Positions 1-11,699 of a stretch of DNA of 64,000 nucleotides are shown here, piece by piece (within the stretch, counting starts at the first letter, position 1; every line of letters starts with the position of its first letter). The stretch is from Woeseiaceae bacterium (GTDB taxonomy: Bacteria > Pseudomonadota > Gammaproteobacteria > Steroidobacterales > Woeseiaceae), in assembly GCA_028280615.1 (NCBI GenBank), contig JANQLK010000007.1:1-64000 (forward strand). The letters are read 5' to 3'. Under the pieces are notes generated by a model. That model did not search any database, was not told where the DNA came from, and was given only the letters and a program-made list of their open reading frames with translations. The position numbers and the translations under genes are program-made.

Positions 1-102
1 CTCAGTTGGCAATACAGTAAGTATTACGCGCCTTCGGAAAAACCCTTGAGCGAACAAAATCCTGCCCGATCATCCCGTGAATCGGTGACGGATGCGGGCC
101 AG
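1..102. repeat. Truncated copy of a dispersed palindromic repeat
   Basis: This stretch matches 26518-26618 with about nine differences in a hundred positions. It holds the central loop (with the small palindrome aatacagtaagtatt), the right inner arm and the right outer arm (80-102) of the element described at 26452-26618. The left half lies outside the window. It ends just beyond the 3' end of the minus-strand NUDIX gene, the same position relative to a minus-strand gene as in the second copy. Confidence 0.85.
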
Positions 103-129
103 CACTCGGCCTTTCAGGGGAGGCGGTCC

Positions 130-621
130 CTACAGAAGATCCGCCCTTGCCAGCACGCGTTCGACGTTGTGTTCGAGCGGCACCATGCTGGAGATCAGCG
201 CATGAGACTCGCGCCGTCCGGCTTCGAAGTCCTTGATGCAACGCCAGACCGCCGGCGAGCGATGCCGCGTGCGAACGGCTTCGATGTCGGCGCCGCTCAT
301 CCAGTGGCGCGCGACGATGGCTTCGTCGAGACTGCGGTCGTCGTCCTGCTCGACGAAGTCGGCCGCGTAAACGATGCGCAGGAATTGCTGTCGCGTCTGG
401 GGATGAATCCACAGGTAAACGCCGATCATGTCGTCGACGATGACCTTGCAGCCGGTTTCCTCGAGGACCTCGCGGACGACGGCGTCCTCGGGCGACTCAC
501 GGGCTTCAATGTGGCCGCCGGGCTGGCTGAACACCACGCGACTCATTGCCCGTTCCTCGACGATCAGGTAACGGCCCTCGTAATAGACGACCGCGGCGAC
601 GGTCAGATCGGTCGGCAGCAT
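130..621 (-). CDS. NUDIX hydrolase, NudJ-like
   Basis: A 163-residue one-domain NUDIX protein. The NUDIX box runs from Gly36 to Cys58 (G-x5-E-x7-REVLEETGC), with Glu42, Arg50, Glu51, Glu54 and Glu55 all in place for metal binding and hydrolysis of a nucleoside diphosphate linked to a further group. Length and layout resemble the NudJ phosphatase group, which acts on thiamine and nucleoside pyrophosphates in E. coli, but substrate cannot be read from the sequence. The last box position is Cys instead of the usual aliphatic residue, a mild deviation. It lies 29 bp downstream of the next minus-strand gene (651-1148) and may share its transcript. A palindromic repeat follows its 3' end. Confidence 0.85.
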   Translation of the reverse strand: MLPTDLTVAAVVYYEGRYLIVEERAMSRVVFSQPGGHIEARESPEDAVVREVLEETGCKVIVDDMIGVYLWIHPQTRQQFLRIVYAADFVEQDDDRSLDEAIVARHWMSGADIEAVRTRHRSPAVWRCIKDFEAGRRESHALISSMVPLEHNVERVLARADLL

Positions 622-650
622 GTTTCCCCTCGACTAGAACCTATCTCAAA

Positions 651-1148
651 CTAGATCCCGAGCTGTCGAAACTCCATCTCGACTTCGCTCGCGGTCCAGA
701 TCTCGTCGAACATGTTGCCGTACATCTTCGCGATCGACGGCTCATGGGTGTCGGCGATGCCTTCCCAGCGATCCGCCTGCAAGCGGTACACGAGCCCCAC
801 GTCATCGGCGATGCAGAAGGCCTCGGCGTGGGTTCTCAGGTCCTCGCGCACGTGGCGAAATTCGATGTAGGTGTTGAGACGGCGCCCCAGGTGGACGAAG
901 TTGTTGCCGTTTTTGATCGCCCGGGTCGGGTCGGCAATCAGTACGCGAATTCTGGAATAGGTTTGTGACAGCACGAGTCGCTTCACGACCTCGAGGAATT
1001 CCGGATCGTCGTAGATCCCCGGCTCGAGGTCGTGCGTGAAAATAGATATCCGGCGTTTGGCGAGCTTCGCCATCGTTACGGCGGCCTGGCGCATCTCTTC
1101 GCGAGTGGATATCACCCAGCGTTTGCTGTTGTCGTTCGCCTGTTCCAT
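651..1148 (-). CDS. Conserved protein of the DUF7931 type
   Basis: A 165-residue soluble protein with no signal peptide or membrane segment. It starts with a helical region (STREEMRQAAVTMAKLAKRR) and continues with an alpha/beta pattern including RIRVLIADPTRAIKNGN. I associate this pattern with the DUF7931 group, whose fold recalls phospholipase D-like domains; that assignment is from memory and moderate. No HKD catalytic motif is visible, so enzymatic activity is not claimed. It is followed 29 bp later by the NUDIX gene on the same strand, and preceded by a 230-bp gap after purB in which I see no gene. Confidence 0.6.
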   Translation of the reverse strand: MEQANDNSKRWVISTREEMRQAAVTMAKLAKRRISIFTHDLEPGIYDDPEFLEVVKRLVLSQTYSRIRVLIADPTRAIKNGNNFVHLGRRLNTYIEFRHVREDLRTHAEAFCIADDVGLVYRLQADRWEGIADTHEPSIAKMYGNMFDEIWTASEVEMEFRQLGI

Positions 1149-1378
1149 CCAGATGTCTGCCGTTCCCGTGCGATCGCTCCATCCCGGTGCCGCGAAGCAC
1201 CGAGCCGACGTTCATCTTAACCGGCGAACGGCCGGTCGCCGTGCGAACAGCGTCACGTTTTCGTCCGCGTGGACCTTAATGCGAATGGTTCGCACGCCGC
1301 GTGGTTGCTGGTTCTGCGGACCGGGCACGCGCGGACGGGCACAGTCGTATTTGACACCGAATATGGTATCCACCGACC

Positions 1379-4220
<2,842 letters not shown>

Positions 4221-4224
4221 TGGA

Positions 4225-4866
4225 ATGGTATCCACCGATCTCCTGACAGCGGCGGCGCTCGGCGAGCGGCTCGCTCGCACGCGGCTGCCCGATGACCCGA
4301 CGGACGTCGTGCTGCCACCGGGCAGCGAGGCCTGGCCGGCCGATATGCGGGAGTCGCTGACCGCATCGCTGAAACCCGCGGGCGTCTTGATTCCCGTGAT
4401 CGACGAGGGCGCGCCGGGCCTCAGCGTTTTGCTGACCAAGCGCTCGGCGGAACTCAAGCATCACGCGGGACAGGTAGCGTTCCCGGGTGGACGAATGGAG
4501 GAGGGCGATGCCGACATCACGGCCACGGCCCTGCGGGAAACGCACGAGGAGGTCGGCATTGCGCCGTCGGCGGTCGATATTCTCGGCTACCTGCCGCCCA
4601 TGCCGACCGTGACCGGCTATGCCGTGACGCCGATCGTGGGCCTCATCGCGGCAGGACAGGCGCTGACTCTCGACGCGTCGGAAGTCGAGCTCGCGTTCGA
4701 GGTGCCGCTCACGTTCCTGCTGGACCGGCGGAACGCCATCGCCGCAGAGCGCGACTTCAACGGCCGCAAGGTGCCGATAGTCGAGTTCCGCTATGACGGC
4801 CATCGGATCTGGGGTGCGACGGCGCATATGCTCGTAGTACTAAGAGAAAAGATAATAAAAACATAA
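4225..4866 (+). CDS. CoA pyrophosphatase, NudL type NUDIX hydrolase
   Basis: A 213-residue NUDIX hydrolase predicted to split coenzyme A or its derivatives into acyl-phosphopantetheine and 3',5'-ADP. The NuCoA motif LLTKRSAELKHHAGQVAFPG (residues 69-88) directly precedes the NUDIX box, in which RETHEEVGI supplies the metal-binding glutamates; the first box acid is Asp96 rather than Glu, as is common in this group. It starts 4 bp after fumC. The last twenty or so codons change abruptly to AT-rich usage (see findings), continuing into the start of mazG. Confidence 0.9.
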   Translation: MVSTDLLTAAALGERLARTRLPDDPTDVVLPPGSEAWPADMRESLTASLKPAGVLIPVIDEGAPGLSVLLTKRSAELKHHAGQVAFPGGRMEEGDADITATALRETHEEVGIAPSAVDILGYLPPMPTVTGYAVTPIVGLIAAGQALTLDASEVELAFEVPLTFLLDRRNAIAAERDFNGRKVPIVEFRYDGHRIWGATAHMLVVLREKIIKT

Positions 4867-4871
4867 CTCTA

Positions 4872-5657
4872 ATGAATAATATTGATAGATTGCTTGAAGT
4901 AATGGCGGCGCTCCGGCATCCGCAAACCGGCTGCGAATGGGATCTCGGGCAGGACTTCTCGACGATCGCGCCGTACACAATCGAGGAGGCCTACGAGGTT
5001 GCGGACGCCATCGAGCGCGATGACCCCGAAGGTCTTCGCGATGAGCTCGGCGACCTGCTCCTGCAGGTCGTGTTCCATGCGCAGATCGCTGCCGACGAGG
5101 GCCTGTTCGGTTTCGACGACGTCGCGGGCACGATTGCGGACAAGATGACGCGCCGGCACCCGCACGTGTTCGGCTCGGCGGCGGAGCGCGCATCCGGACC
5201 GGCCCCGGGCAGCTGGGAGCGCATCAAGGCCGAGGAACGCGAGGGCGGCGACGATGGCAGCGCCCTCGCGGGAATTGCCCTGGCCCTGCCTGCGCTAAAA
5301 AGGGCCCAGAAGCTCGGCAAGCGCGCCGCACAGACCGGCTTCGACTGGAGCGATCAGGCCGGGGTGCGCGCCAAGATCCAGGAGGAGCTCGACGAACTTG
5401 CCGAAGCGGCGGACAGCGGCGACCGGGCACGCATCGAGGAAGAGGTCGGTGACCTGCTGTTTTCGGTCGTCAATCTTGCCCGCCACCACGGCGTGGATGC
5501 CGAGGCGGCGCTCAGGGCTGCCAACGGCAAGTTCGAGCGCCGTTTCCGCTCGATGGAGGCGCAAATCGGCGAGCAGGGCGGGGAGCTCGGGCAAATGCCG
5601 CTCGATGCGTTGGAGTCCGCCTGGCAGGCCGCGAAAAAGCGGCTCGAATCGTCCTGA
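4872..5657 (+). CDS. mazG: Nucleoside triphosphate pyrophosphohydrolase
   Basis: Hydrolyses NTPs and dNTPs to monophosphates, a house-cleaning activity also linked to lowering ppGpp in E. coli. The protein (261 residues, E. coli MazG 263) carries two MazG domains: residues about 20-100 with the EEAYE...DELGD metal-binding helices, and about 165-235 with EELDELAE...EEEVGD. The N-terminal start MNNIDRLLEVM is read from an AT-rich patch that contrasts with the rest of the gene. It is the third gene of the fumC transcript. Confidence 0.95.
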   Translation: MNNIDRLLEVMAALRHPQTGCEWDLGQDFSTIAPYTIEEAYEVADAIERDDPEGLRDELGDLLLQVVFHAQIAADEGLFGFDDVAGTIADKMTRRHPHVFGSAAERASGPAPGSWERIKAEEREGGDDGSALAGIALALPALKRAQKLGKRAAQTGFDWSDQAGVRAKIQEELDELAEAADSGDRARIEEEVGDLLFSVVNLARHHGVDAEAALRAANGKFERRFRSMEAQIGEQGGELGQMPLDALESAWQAAKKRLESS

Positions 5658-5748
5658 GCGTGTTCAGCAAGGGTTCATTGCACGGGTTCTAGTCTTGTGC
5701 ACGAGGCTGGCACAAGGCCGGCCGACAACGTGTAGAGGATCAAGGACC

Positions 5749-6351
5749 ATGAAACGCAAATACCCTGCAATCGCAAGCCTGGCCGCGATCGCCATGCTCG
5801 GCGCCTCCGGGACGGCGCTTGCGGACCACAAGCATCGCCACTACCAGCGCGCGTCGCTCACGACCAGCGCGTACGCAGGCGAACGCCGGGACGCCCAGTA
5901 CGATTACGCCCAGGTCTTGAGTGCCGAGCCGATCGTGCGCTACGTCACGGTCACGACCCCCGTGCGCGAGTGTTACGAGGACATCGAGTACTACACGGTA
6001 GAGCGCCACCGGCCGGGCGTCGGTGCCGGCACGCTCATCGGCGCGGTCATCGGTGGCGTGGTCGGCCACCAGTTCGGCAGCGGCCGCGGCAACGACGCGG
6101 CGACCGTCGCCGGCACCCTGGTCGGCGCCGCGATCGGCAACGACGCCGCGAAACGCCGCCACCCGCGGAGCGACCTGCAGTATTCGCGCCCGGTCGAGCG
6201 TTGCACGACCACGATGCGCGAGCGCGAGGAAGAGCGCATCGACGGCTATCGGGTCGTGTATCGCTACAACGGCCAGAAATACTCGACGCGCATGCCGTAC
6301 GATCCGGGCCGCGAGATCCGGGTTCGGATCGACGTCCGGCCGGCGAGCTGA
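5749..6351 (+). CDS. Exported glycine-zipper envelope protein
   Basis: A 200-residue protein with a Sec signal peptide (MKRKYPAIASLAAIAMLGAS, cleavage after ALA). The centre holds a glycine-zipper stretch (GVGAGTLIGAVIGGVVGHQF and TVAGTLVGAAIG), typical of the 2TM glycine-zipper/Rick-17kDa antigen group, which sits in the outer membrane or periplasm. No lipobox cysteine is present. The ATG at 5749 follows an AAGGA ribosome site; a longer frame from 5398 overlaps mazG and is not real. Function is not known; the C-terminal region GYRVVYRYNGQKYSTRMPYD is seen in many such surface proteins. Followed by a PepSY-like gene and a two-component system. Confidence 0.85.
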   Translation: MKRKYPAIASLAAIAMLGASGTALADHKHRHYQRASLTTSAYAGERRDAQYDYAQVLSAEPIVRYVTVTTPVRECYEDIEYYTVERHRPGVGAGTLIGAVIGGVVGHQFGSGRGNDAATVAGTLVGAAIGNDAAKRRHPRSDLQYSRPVERCTTTMREREEERIDGYRVVYRYNGQKYSTRMPYDPGREIRVRIDVRPAS

Positions 6352-6477
6352 CCGGGCAGGCGGACAGGGCGGTGACGTGCTTCGTTGCAATTGCGCCGGT
6401 GTCGTACCACACTGCGTACCGAATTGTGCGATAAGCAATTCTGCGATAAGCAACTGAAATCTGTCGGGAATAGCGTA

Positions 6478-6765
6478 GTGCGCATTGCAACCAGACTGCT
6501 GACCGCCGCCCTGGCCGCGGCCCTCCTGGCCAGCGCCGCGGTCGAGGCGCGCGTCGCGCCGCCGGCACCGGCCATCGCCACGGAATTCGCGCCGTATTCG
6601 GCTGCCCAGCGCCGCTGCATGTCGCTGTCGCAGGCGGTCGACTCGGTGCGCCGCCGCGGCAACGTCGAGCGCGTCATCAGCGCCGAAACCCGCGGCGACA
6701 CCCACCACATCAAGGTCCTGACGAAGGACGGCAAGGTTCGCACGCACCGCGTGCCTGCCTGCTGA
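6478..6765 (+). CDS. Small exported PepSY-like protein
   Basis: A 95-residue product if the GTG at 6478 is used; this gives a good signal peptide (VRIATRLLTAALAAALLASA, then AVEA). The C-terminal half (VERVISAETRGDTHHIKVLT through DGKVRTHRV) follows the PepSY pattern of a helix leading into two short strands with Gly and His. Small periplasmic PepSY-like proteins often precede PhoP/PhoQ-type genes, as here (27 bp before the regulator), and probably modulate the kinase sensor; that role is inference. An in-frame start at 6385 would add an unlikely Cys/Arg-rich extension. Two direct copies of gcgataagcaa lie just upstream. Confidence 0.7.
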   Translation: MRIATRLLTAALAAALLASAAVEARVAPPAPAIATEFAPYSAAQRRCMSLSQAVDSVRRRGNVERVISAETRGDTHHIKVLTKDGKVRTHRVPAC

Positions 6766-6792
6766 CGGCTTTTCCCGGAGTCGGAGAACGTA

Positions 6793-7479
6793 GTGCGCAT
6801 ACTGCTGATCGAGGACGATGCGACCTTACGCGAGTCGCTGGCGAGCCGTCTCGCCGGGGAAGGCTTCGGCGTCGAACAGGCCGCGGACGGCCGCGAGGGA
6901 CTGTATTTCGCGCTGGAGTATCCGGTCGATCTCGCGATCATCGACTTAGGGCTACCCGAGATGTCGGGTCTCGACATCATCAAGCAACTGCGCGAGGCCG
7001 GTAAGACCTACCCCGTGCTGATCCTCACGGCCCGCGACCGCTGGCAGGACAAGGTGGACGGCCTGAGCGGCGGCGCCGACGACTATGTCGTCAAGCCGTT
7101 CCAGTACGAGGAGGTCAGCGCCCGCGTCAACGCACTCCTGAGGCGCGCCGGCGGCTGGGCGTCGTCTGTGCTGCGCGCCGGACCCGTCGAACTCGACATG
7201 CAGCGCCAGGACGTCAAGGTGTCCGACAGCGCCGTCGAACTCACGAGCTTCGAGTACAAGATCATCGAGTACCTCATGGTGCGCGCGGGCGAGGTGATCT
7301 CGAAGACCGAGCTTACCGAGCGCCTGTACGACCAGGACTTCGAGCGCGACAGCAACGTGATCGAGGTCTTCATCGGCCGCCTGCGCAAGAAGCTCGACCC
7401 CGACAACACGATCAAGCCGATCGAGACGCTGAGAGGCCGCGGCTACCGCTTTGCCCTTGAACGCAATCAAACGGAATAG
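6793..7479 (+). CDS. Response regulator, OmpR/PhoP family
   Basis: DNA-binding response regulator of 228 residues starting at GTG. The receiver domain (1-115) has the acidic pair Asp8/Asp9, phospho-acceptor Asp51 (IIDLGLP), the Thr in LILTARD and Lys101 (VVKPF). The C-terminal winged helix (about 130-222) has the OmpR recognition pattern ERDSNVIEVFIGRLRKKL and the wing ETLRGRGYRF. It pairs with the kinase 21 bp downstream. The system is PhoP-like by domain content; signals such as Mg2+ or cationic peptides are known for PhoPQ but not shown here. Confidence 0.93.
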   Translation: MRILLIEDDATLRESLASRLAGEGFGVEQAADGREGLYFALEYPVDLAIIDLGLPEMSGLDIIKQLREAGKTYPVLILTARDRWQDKVDGLSGGADDYVVKPFQYEEVSARVNALLRRAGGWASSVLRAGPVELDMQRQDVKVSDSAVELTSFEYKIIEYLMVRAGEVISKTELTERLYDQDFERDSNVIEVFIGRLRKKLDPDNTIKPIETLRGRGYRFALERNQTE

Positions 7480-7500
7480 CAGGGCCTGTCGGCGCGATTG

Positions 7501-8883
7501 ATGTCCTCGCTAAGCGCACGACTGCTCGTCTCCGTCAGCGTTCTGATGCTGTTTTTCTTCGGCGCGACGATCGTCGTGCTCGACACGGCGTTCGTCTCGG
7601 CCGGCGAGCAGGCGCGAGAGGACATCCTCGACGGCTACGTCATGCAACTCCTGGCCGCCGCCGAACCCAATGCGGACGGCGCTCTGAGCCTGCCGATCGA
7701 TCTCTTCGAAGCGCGCTTCAACAGCCTGGGCAGCGGCCTGTACGCCGAATTGCGCGGCGAGGGCGGCATGCCGCTCTGGCAGTCGCAGTCGGCCCTGGGC
7801 CTGGCCCTGCCGTTCGCTGCGGTGCCCGAGCTCGGCGTGCGCGTGTTCAAGCGCGAGTCGCTGGCCGACGGCACGCCGCTCTTGTCGCTGAGCCTCGCCG
7901 TGCAGTGGGAGTTTCCCGACGGATCGCTCAGGCCCTACACCTTCAAGGTCACCGAGAGCCTCGATTCCTTCAACGCCCAGATCTCGCGGTTTCGCCGCCA
8001 GCTGTTCGGCTGGTTCGGCGCCGTCGCGCTGATTATGCTGCTCGCGATATCGATCCTGATGCGCGGCCTGCTCAAGCCCCTCAGGCAGATCGAGACCGAG
8101 ATCGGCGAGATCGAGGAAGGCCACCGCGCCGAGCTGTCGGGCCGCTTCCCGACCGAGCTCGAAGGCGTCGCGCGCAACATGAACCTGTTGATCGAGACCG
8201 AACGCGCGCGTTCGGATCGATATCGCTACACGCTCGACAACCTGGCCCACAGCCTCAAGACGCCGCTCGCGGCGCTGCGCGCATTGATTTCCGAGAGCGA
8301 CGCCGGCGATAGATTCAACCGCCGCGCGGACGAGCAGATCGACCGTATGGACGAAATCGTGCGCTACCAGCTCAGGAAGCCCGCGGCGACCGACAACCTG
8401 GTGTTGAAGCCCGTCGCCGTCGAGGAAGAAATCGAACGGCTCGTCGCGGGCCTCAACAAGGTCTATCGAGACAAGTCGCCCGAGATTCGCACGGCGATCG
8501 GGAAGGGCATCCGTTTCCGCGCGGACGCGGGCGACTTTCTCGAACTGGCCGGGAACCTGCTCGACAATGCCTGCAAGTGGTGCCGCTCGACGGTCGAGCT
8601 CGAGATCGAGCCCGTGTCGCGTGAGCGCGGCCCATCGAGCGGGCTCGCACTCGTCGTCAGTGACGACGGGCCCGGGATTCCCGAGGACGCCGTCCAGAGT
8701 CTGCTGCAACGCGGCACGCGGCTGGACGAATCCACGCCCGGGCACGGCATCGGACTCGCCATCGTTGCCGACATCGCGCGGTCCTACGGCGGCACGCTAG
8801 AGATTTGCCGGGCGCCGCTCGGCGGCGCGGAGATGCGCGTAACGATTCCGCCCGTCACGGCGCGGCGCGCCAGTCCCCTTTAG
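7501..8883 (+). CDS. Sensor histidine kinase, PhoQ-like
   Basis: Inner-membrane kinase of 460 residues with two transmembrane segments (about 8-30 and 165-188) enclosing a periplasmic sensor of about 135 residues. Cytoplasmic parts in order: HAMP-like linker, dimerisation helix with phospho-acceptor His250 (LAHSLKTPLAALRAL), N box (LAGNLLDNACKW), G1 box (DDGPGIP) and G2 box (GHGIGLAIV). The motif layout agrees with the PhoQ group. TTG at 7498 and ATG at 7501 are adjacent; I use ATG. It converges with the slipin gene, only 8 bp apart. Confidence 0.92.
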   Translation: MSSLSARLLVSVSVLMLFFFGATIVVLDTAFVSAGEQAREDILDGYVMQLLAAAEPNADGALSLPIDLFEARFNSLGSGLYAELRGEGGMPLWQSQSALGLALPFAAVPELGVRVFKRESLADGTPLLSLSLAVQWEFPDGSLRPYTFKVTESLDSFNAQISRFRRQLFGWFGAVALIMLLAISILMRGLLKPLRQIETEIGEIEEGHRAELSGRFPTELEGVARNMNLLIETERARSDRYRYTLDNLAHSLKTPLAALRALISESDAGDRFNRRADEQIDRMDEIVRYQLRKPAATDNLVLKPVAVEEEIERLVAGLNKVYRDKSPEIRTAIGKGIRFRADAGDFLELAGNLLDNACKWCRSTVELEIEPVSRERGPSSGLALVVSDDGPGIPEDAVQSLLQRGTRLDESTPGHGIGLAIVADIARSYGGTLEICRAPLGGAEMRVTIPPVTARRASPL

Positions 8884-8891
8884 GGCCCGCG

Positions 8892-9677
8892 TCAGGACGG
8901 CGATTCGGACTTGTTGCCCATTCCCTTGAGCGCGCTCATCATCGGCTCGACGAACTCCATCGGCATCGGGAACACGATCGTGTTGGTGCGCTCGGTCGAA
9001 ATGTCCTTGAGCGTCTGCAGGTAGCGAAGCTGCAGGCCCTGCTGCTCCGAGGCGAGGATATGGGCGGCCTCGGCGAGCATCTGTGCGGCCTGCTTTTCGC
9101 CCTCGGCGTTGATGACCTTGGCGCGCCGGGAACGCTCCGCCTCGGCCTGCTGCGCGATGGCACGGATCATGCTTTCATCGAGGTCGACGTGCTTGATCTC
9201 GACGTTTGCGACCTTGATGCCCCAGTTGTCGGTGCGCTGGTCGAGCAGGTTCTGGATGTCCTCGTTGAGCTTGTCGCGCTCCGAGAGCATGTCGTCGAGG
9301 TCGTGCTGGCCGAGGACCGAGCGCAGCGTCGTCTGCGACAGCTGGCTGGTCGCCTCGAACGGATTGGCCACGCGCACGACGGCTTTTTCCGGATCGACGA
9401 TGCGGAAGTAGATCACGGCGTTGACCTTGACCGAAACGTTGTCGCGCGAGATGACGTCCTGGGTCGGCACGTCCATGACCTGGACGCGAAGATCGACCTT
9501 GGTCATCGTTTGCAGTCCGGGAATCAGGATGATCAGGCCCGGGCCCTTGACCGTCTGGAAGCGGCCGAGAAAGAACACGACGCCGCGTTCGTATTCCTTG
9601 AGGATCTTGATCGTGTTGTACAGTATGATGACGATCAGCGCGATCACGATCCCAACAGTGACAAATGAAGTCGGCAT
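8892..9677 (-). CDS. Slipin, SPFH domain membrane protein
   Basis: A 261-residue stomatin-like protein. Residues 4-24 form the membrane anchor; the SPFH domain follows ([38 protein letters not shown]), then a helical, probably coiled-coil region rich in Ala/Glu/Arg ([20 protein letters not shown]). Slipins form oligomeric rings in membrane microdomains and are paired with NfeD proteases across bacteria. Here the NfeD gene lies 44 bp upstream on the same strand, so the two form the usual operon. Confidence 0.95.
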   Translation of the reverse strand: MPTSFVTVGIVIALIVIILYNTIKILKEYERGVVFFLGRFQTVKGPGLIILIPGLQTMTKVDLRVQVMDVPTQDVISRDNVSVKVNAVIYFRIVDPEKAVVRVANPFEATSQLSQTTLRSVLGQHDLDDMLSERDKLNEDIQNLLDQRTDNWGIKVANVEIKHVDLDESMIRAIAQQAEAERSRRAKVINAEGEKQAAQMLAEAAHILASEQQGLQLRYLQTLKDISTERTNTIVFPMPMEFVEPMMSALKGMGNKSESPS

Positions 9678-9721
9678 GGCTATACCTCGTTAGGTGAGTT
9701 CAATCTGAAGGGGGCCGCAGT

Positions 9722-11158
9722 CTAGCTCTGGGGCTGCATCTGGCCGATATCGGCGTCGCTGACCGGTTCGACGCTCAGCACGAGCCCGTCCATCGCGACT
9801 ACAACGACCGCCTGGTCCTTGCGAACGGGCTCGCTGCTCATGGCCCGCCAGCTTTCGCCTTCGAGCCACACCTTGCCTTCGCCGTCGAAGTCTTCGACGG
9901 CCGTGCCTACGCCGCCGACGATCGAGCCCGTGCCCGATACGGCGCCGCGTCTATGCAGTTTCAGCGTAAAGCTGACCAGCCAGATGATGAACAGCGCCAT
10001 GACGAGCCCGAGGCCGACGACGAACGTGATCGATACGCCGAATCCCGGCACGCCGCTGTCGAACATGATGATGGAGCCGAACACGAATGCGGCGATGCCG
10101 CCCAGCCCGAGCGCGCCGAAACTGGGCGCAAAGGCTTCGGCCACCATGAGCCCGATCCCGACGATAATCAGCGCGAGCCCCGCGTAGTTTACCGGGATGA
10201 CCTGCAGGGCGTAGGCCGCAAGCAGGAGGCAGATGACGCCGACTACGCCGGGCACGATGGCGCCCGGGTTCCAGCCCTCGTACATGAGCCCGTACAGACC
10301 GACCATGCCGAGCAGCAGCACGATTTCGGGATTCGCGATCACGGCCAGGAGCTTGATGCGCCAGTCGGGCTCGAACTCGTCGATCGTGGCGCCCGCCGTG
10401 GCCAGCGCCACCGTTTCCGACTGCACCCGTACCTCGTGGCCGTCGAGCTGCGCGAGCAGGTCGGCCCGGTCTTCCGCGATGAAGTCGATGACGTTGAGTT
10501 CGAGTGCTTCGCGTGCGGTCAGCGTCGCGGCCTCGGTAACCGCCTTCTCGGCCCAGTCGGCGTTGCGGCCGTAGCGCTCGGCAAGGCCGCGGATGTAGGC
10601 GACCGCGTCGTTGAGAACCTTGCGGTCCATCGCGGACCCCGGCGCCGGCGCGTCGACTGTCTCGCCGTCCTCCGCAGGCTCGTCTCCGGCTTCGGGCGCG
10701 AACGGGTTCGGCGGAGGGGTCGTGTCCTCGCCGGTCAGCGAAACGGGCGTTGCGGCGCCGATGTGCGTCGTCGGCGTCATCGCGGCGACGTGGCTCGCGA
10801 GCAGCAGGTAGGTGCCCGCGCTGTCCGCGCGTGCGCCGGCCGGCGTGACGTAGGTTGCGACCGGAACGGGTGAATTCAGGATGTTCTGCGCCATGTCGCG
10901 CATCGACGAGACGAGCCCACCCGGCGTGTCCATGTTGATAACGACGAGCTCCGCGCCAGTCTCTTCGGCATGCTCGAGGCCGCTCGCCAGGTAGTCGGAC
11001 GTCGCGACGCCGATGGCGCCGTCGATCGTCAGGACGACGACGTCCCCCTCGGCGTTCGCCGCGAGCGGCACGGCGCCCAGCAGCATTATTGCTAGCGTTA
11101 CCGCGGAAACGCGCCGCAGCGCGCCAAGAAACGAGGCTGTTCGGCTCGGCGCTGTCAT
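9722..11158 (-). CDS. NfeD family membrane serine protease, long form
   Basis: A 478-residue protein: signal/anchor at 12-36, a ClpP-class periplasmic protease domain (about 40-260, with INMDTPGGLVSSMRDMAQ and the PAGARADSAGTYLLLAS region carrying the likely nucleophile Ser), four to five transmembrane helices (about 265-400) and a C-terminal OB-fold NfeD domain ending the protein. An acidic, Pro-rich insert lies between the protease halves. Long NfeD proteins cleave stomatin partners in archaea; the downstream slipin is the expected partner. The gene diverges from the asparaginase gene with only 41 bp between them. Confidence 0.93.
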   Translation of the reverse strand: MTAPSRTASFLGALRRVSAVTLAIMLLGAVPLAANAEGDVVVLTIDGAIGVATSDYLASGLEHAEETGAELVVINMDTPGGLVSSMRDMAQNILNSPVPVATYVTPAGARADSAGTYLLLASHVAAMTPTTHIGAATPVSLTGEDTTPPPNPFAPEAGDEPAEDGETVDAPAPGSAMDRKVLNDAVAYIRGLAERYGRNADWAEKAVTEAATLTAREALELNVIDFIAEDRADLLAQLDGHEVRVQSETVALATAGATIDEFEPDWRIKLLAVIANPEIVLLLGMVGLYGLMYEGWNPGAIVPGVVGVICLLLAAYALQVIPVNYAGLALIIVGIGLMVAEAFAPSFGALGLGGIAAFVFGSIIMFDSGVPGFGVSITFVVGLGLVMALFIIWLVSFTLKLHRRGAVSGTGSIVGGVGTAVEDFDGEGKVWLEGESWRAMSSEPVRKDQAVVVVAMDGLVLSVEPVSDADIGQMQPQS

Positions 11159-11199
11159 CGCTTCATAATAGCAGGGTGAGGGATTACCATGGCCTGGCT

Positions 11200-11694
11200 A
11201 TGCGCATCCACTTCATTACGACCGGCGGCACGATCGACAAGATCTACTTCGACTCATTGAGTACATTTGAGGTCGGTGATCCACAAATCAAGACGATTCT
11301 GACCGACGGCCTCGTCGATTTCGACTACGACGTCACGGGTCTCATGGCCAAAGACAGCCTCGAGATCTCGGCCGACGACCGCGCGGCCATCCGCAGGCAC
11401 ATCGAAGCGAGCGACGACCGCCACTTCGTCGTCACTCACGGCACCGACACGATGGCCGAGACGGCCGAAGCGCTGACCGGCATCGACGGCAAGACGATCG
11501 TCCTGACCGGCGCACTGACGCCGGCGCGGTTCCGTACGACCGACGCCGTATTCAACGTCGGCATGGCGGTTGCGACGGTGCAGACGGGTAAGCCCGGCGT
11601 CTACATCGTCATGAGCGGCCAGGTGTTCGAGGCCGGGCGCGTGCGCAAGAACCGGGCGGAGAACCGCTTCGAATCGACAGACGAGGGGACGTGA
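11200..11694 (+). CDS. Asparaginase N-terminal domain protein
   Basis: A 164-residue protein equal to only the N-terminal domain of L-asparaginases. Both catalytic threonine motifs are present: TTGGTIDK near residue 7 (nucleophile and its neighbour) and THGTDTMAETAEAL near residue 78. The second domain of type I/II asparaginases, which helps close the active site of the dimer, is absent with no sign of a frameshift. Short stand-alone versions occur in several proteobacteria, but the substrate is not established. ATG at 11200 is chosen because upstream residues of the longer frame overlap the NfeD promoter region. The M29-like gene starts 5 bp after the stop. Confidence 0.85.
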   Translation: MRIHFITTGGTIDKIYFDSLSTFEVGDPQIKTILTDGLVDFDYDVTGLMAKDSLEISADDRAAIRRHIEASDDRHFVVTHGTDTMAETAEALTGIDGKTIVLTGALTPARFRTTDAVFNVGMAVATVQTGKPGVYIVMSGQVFEAGRVRKNRAENRFESTDEGT

Positions 11695-11699
11695 GAGAC

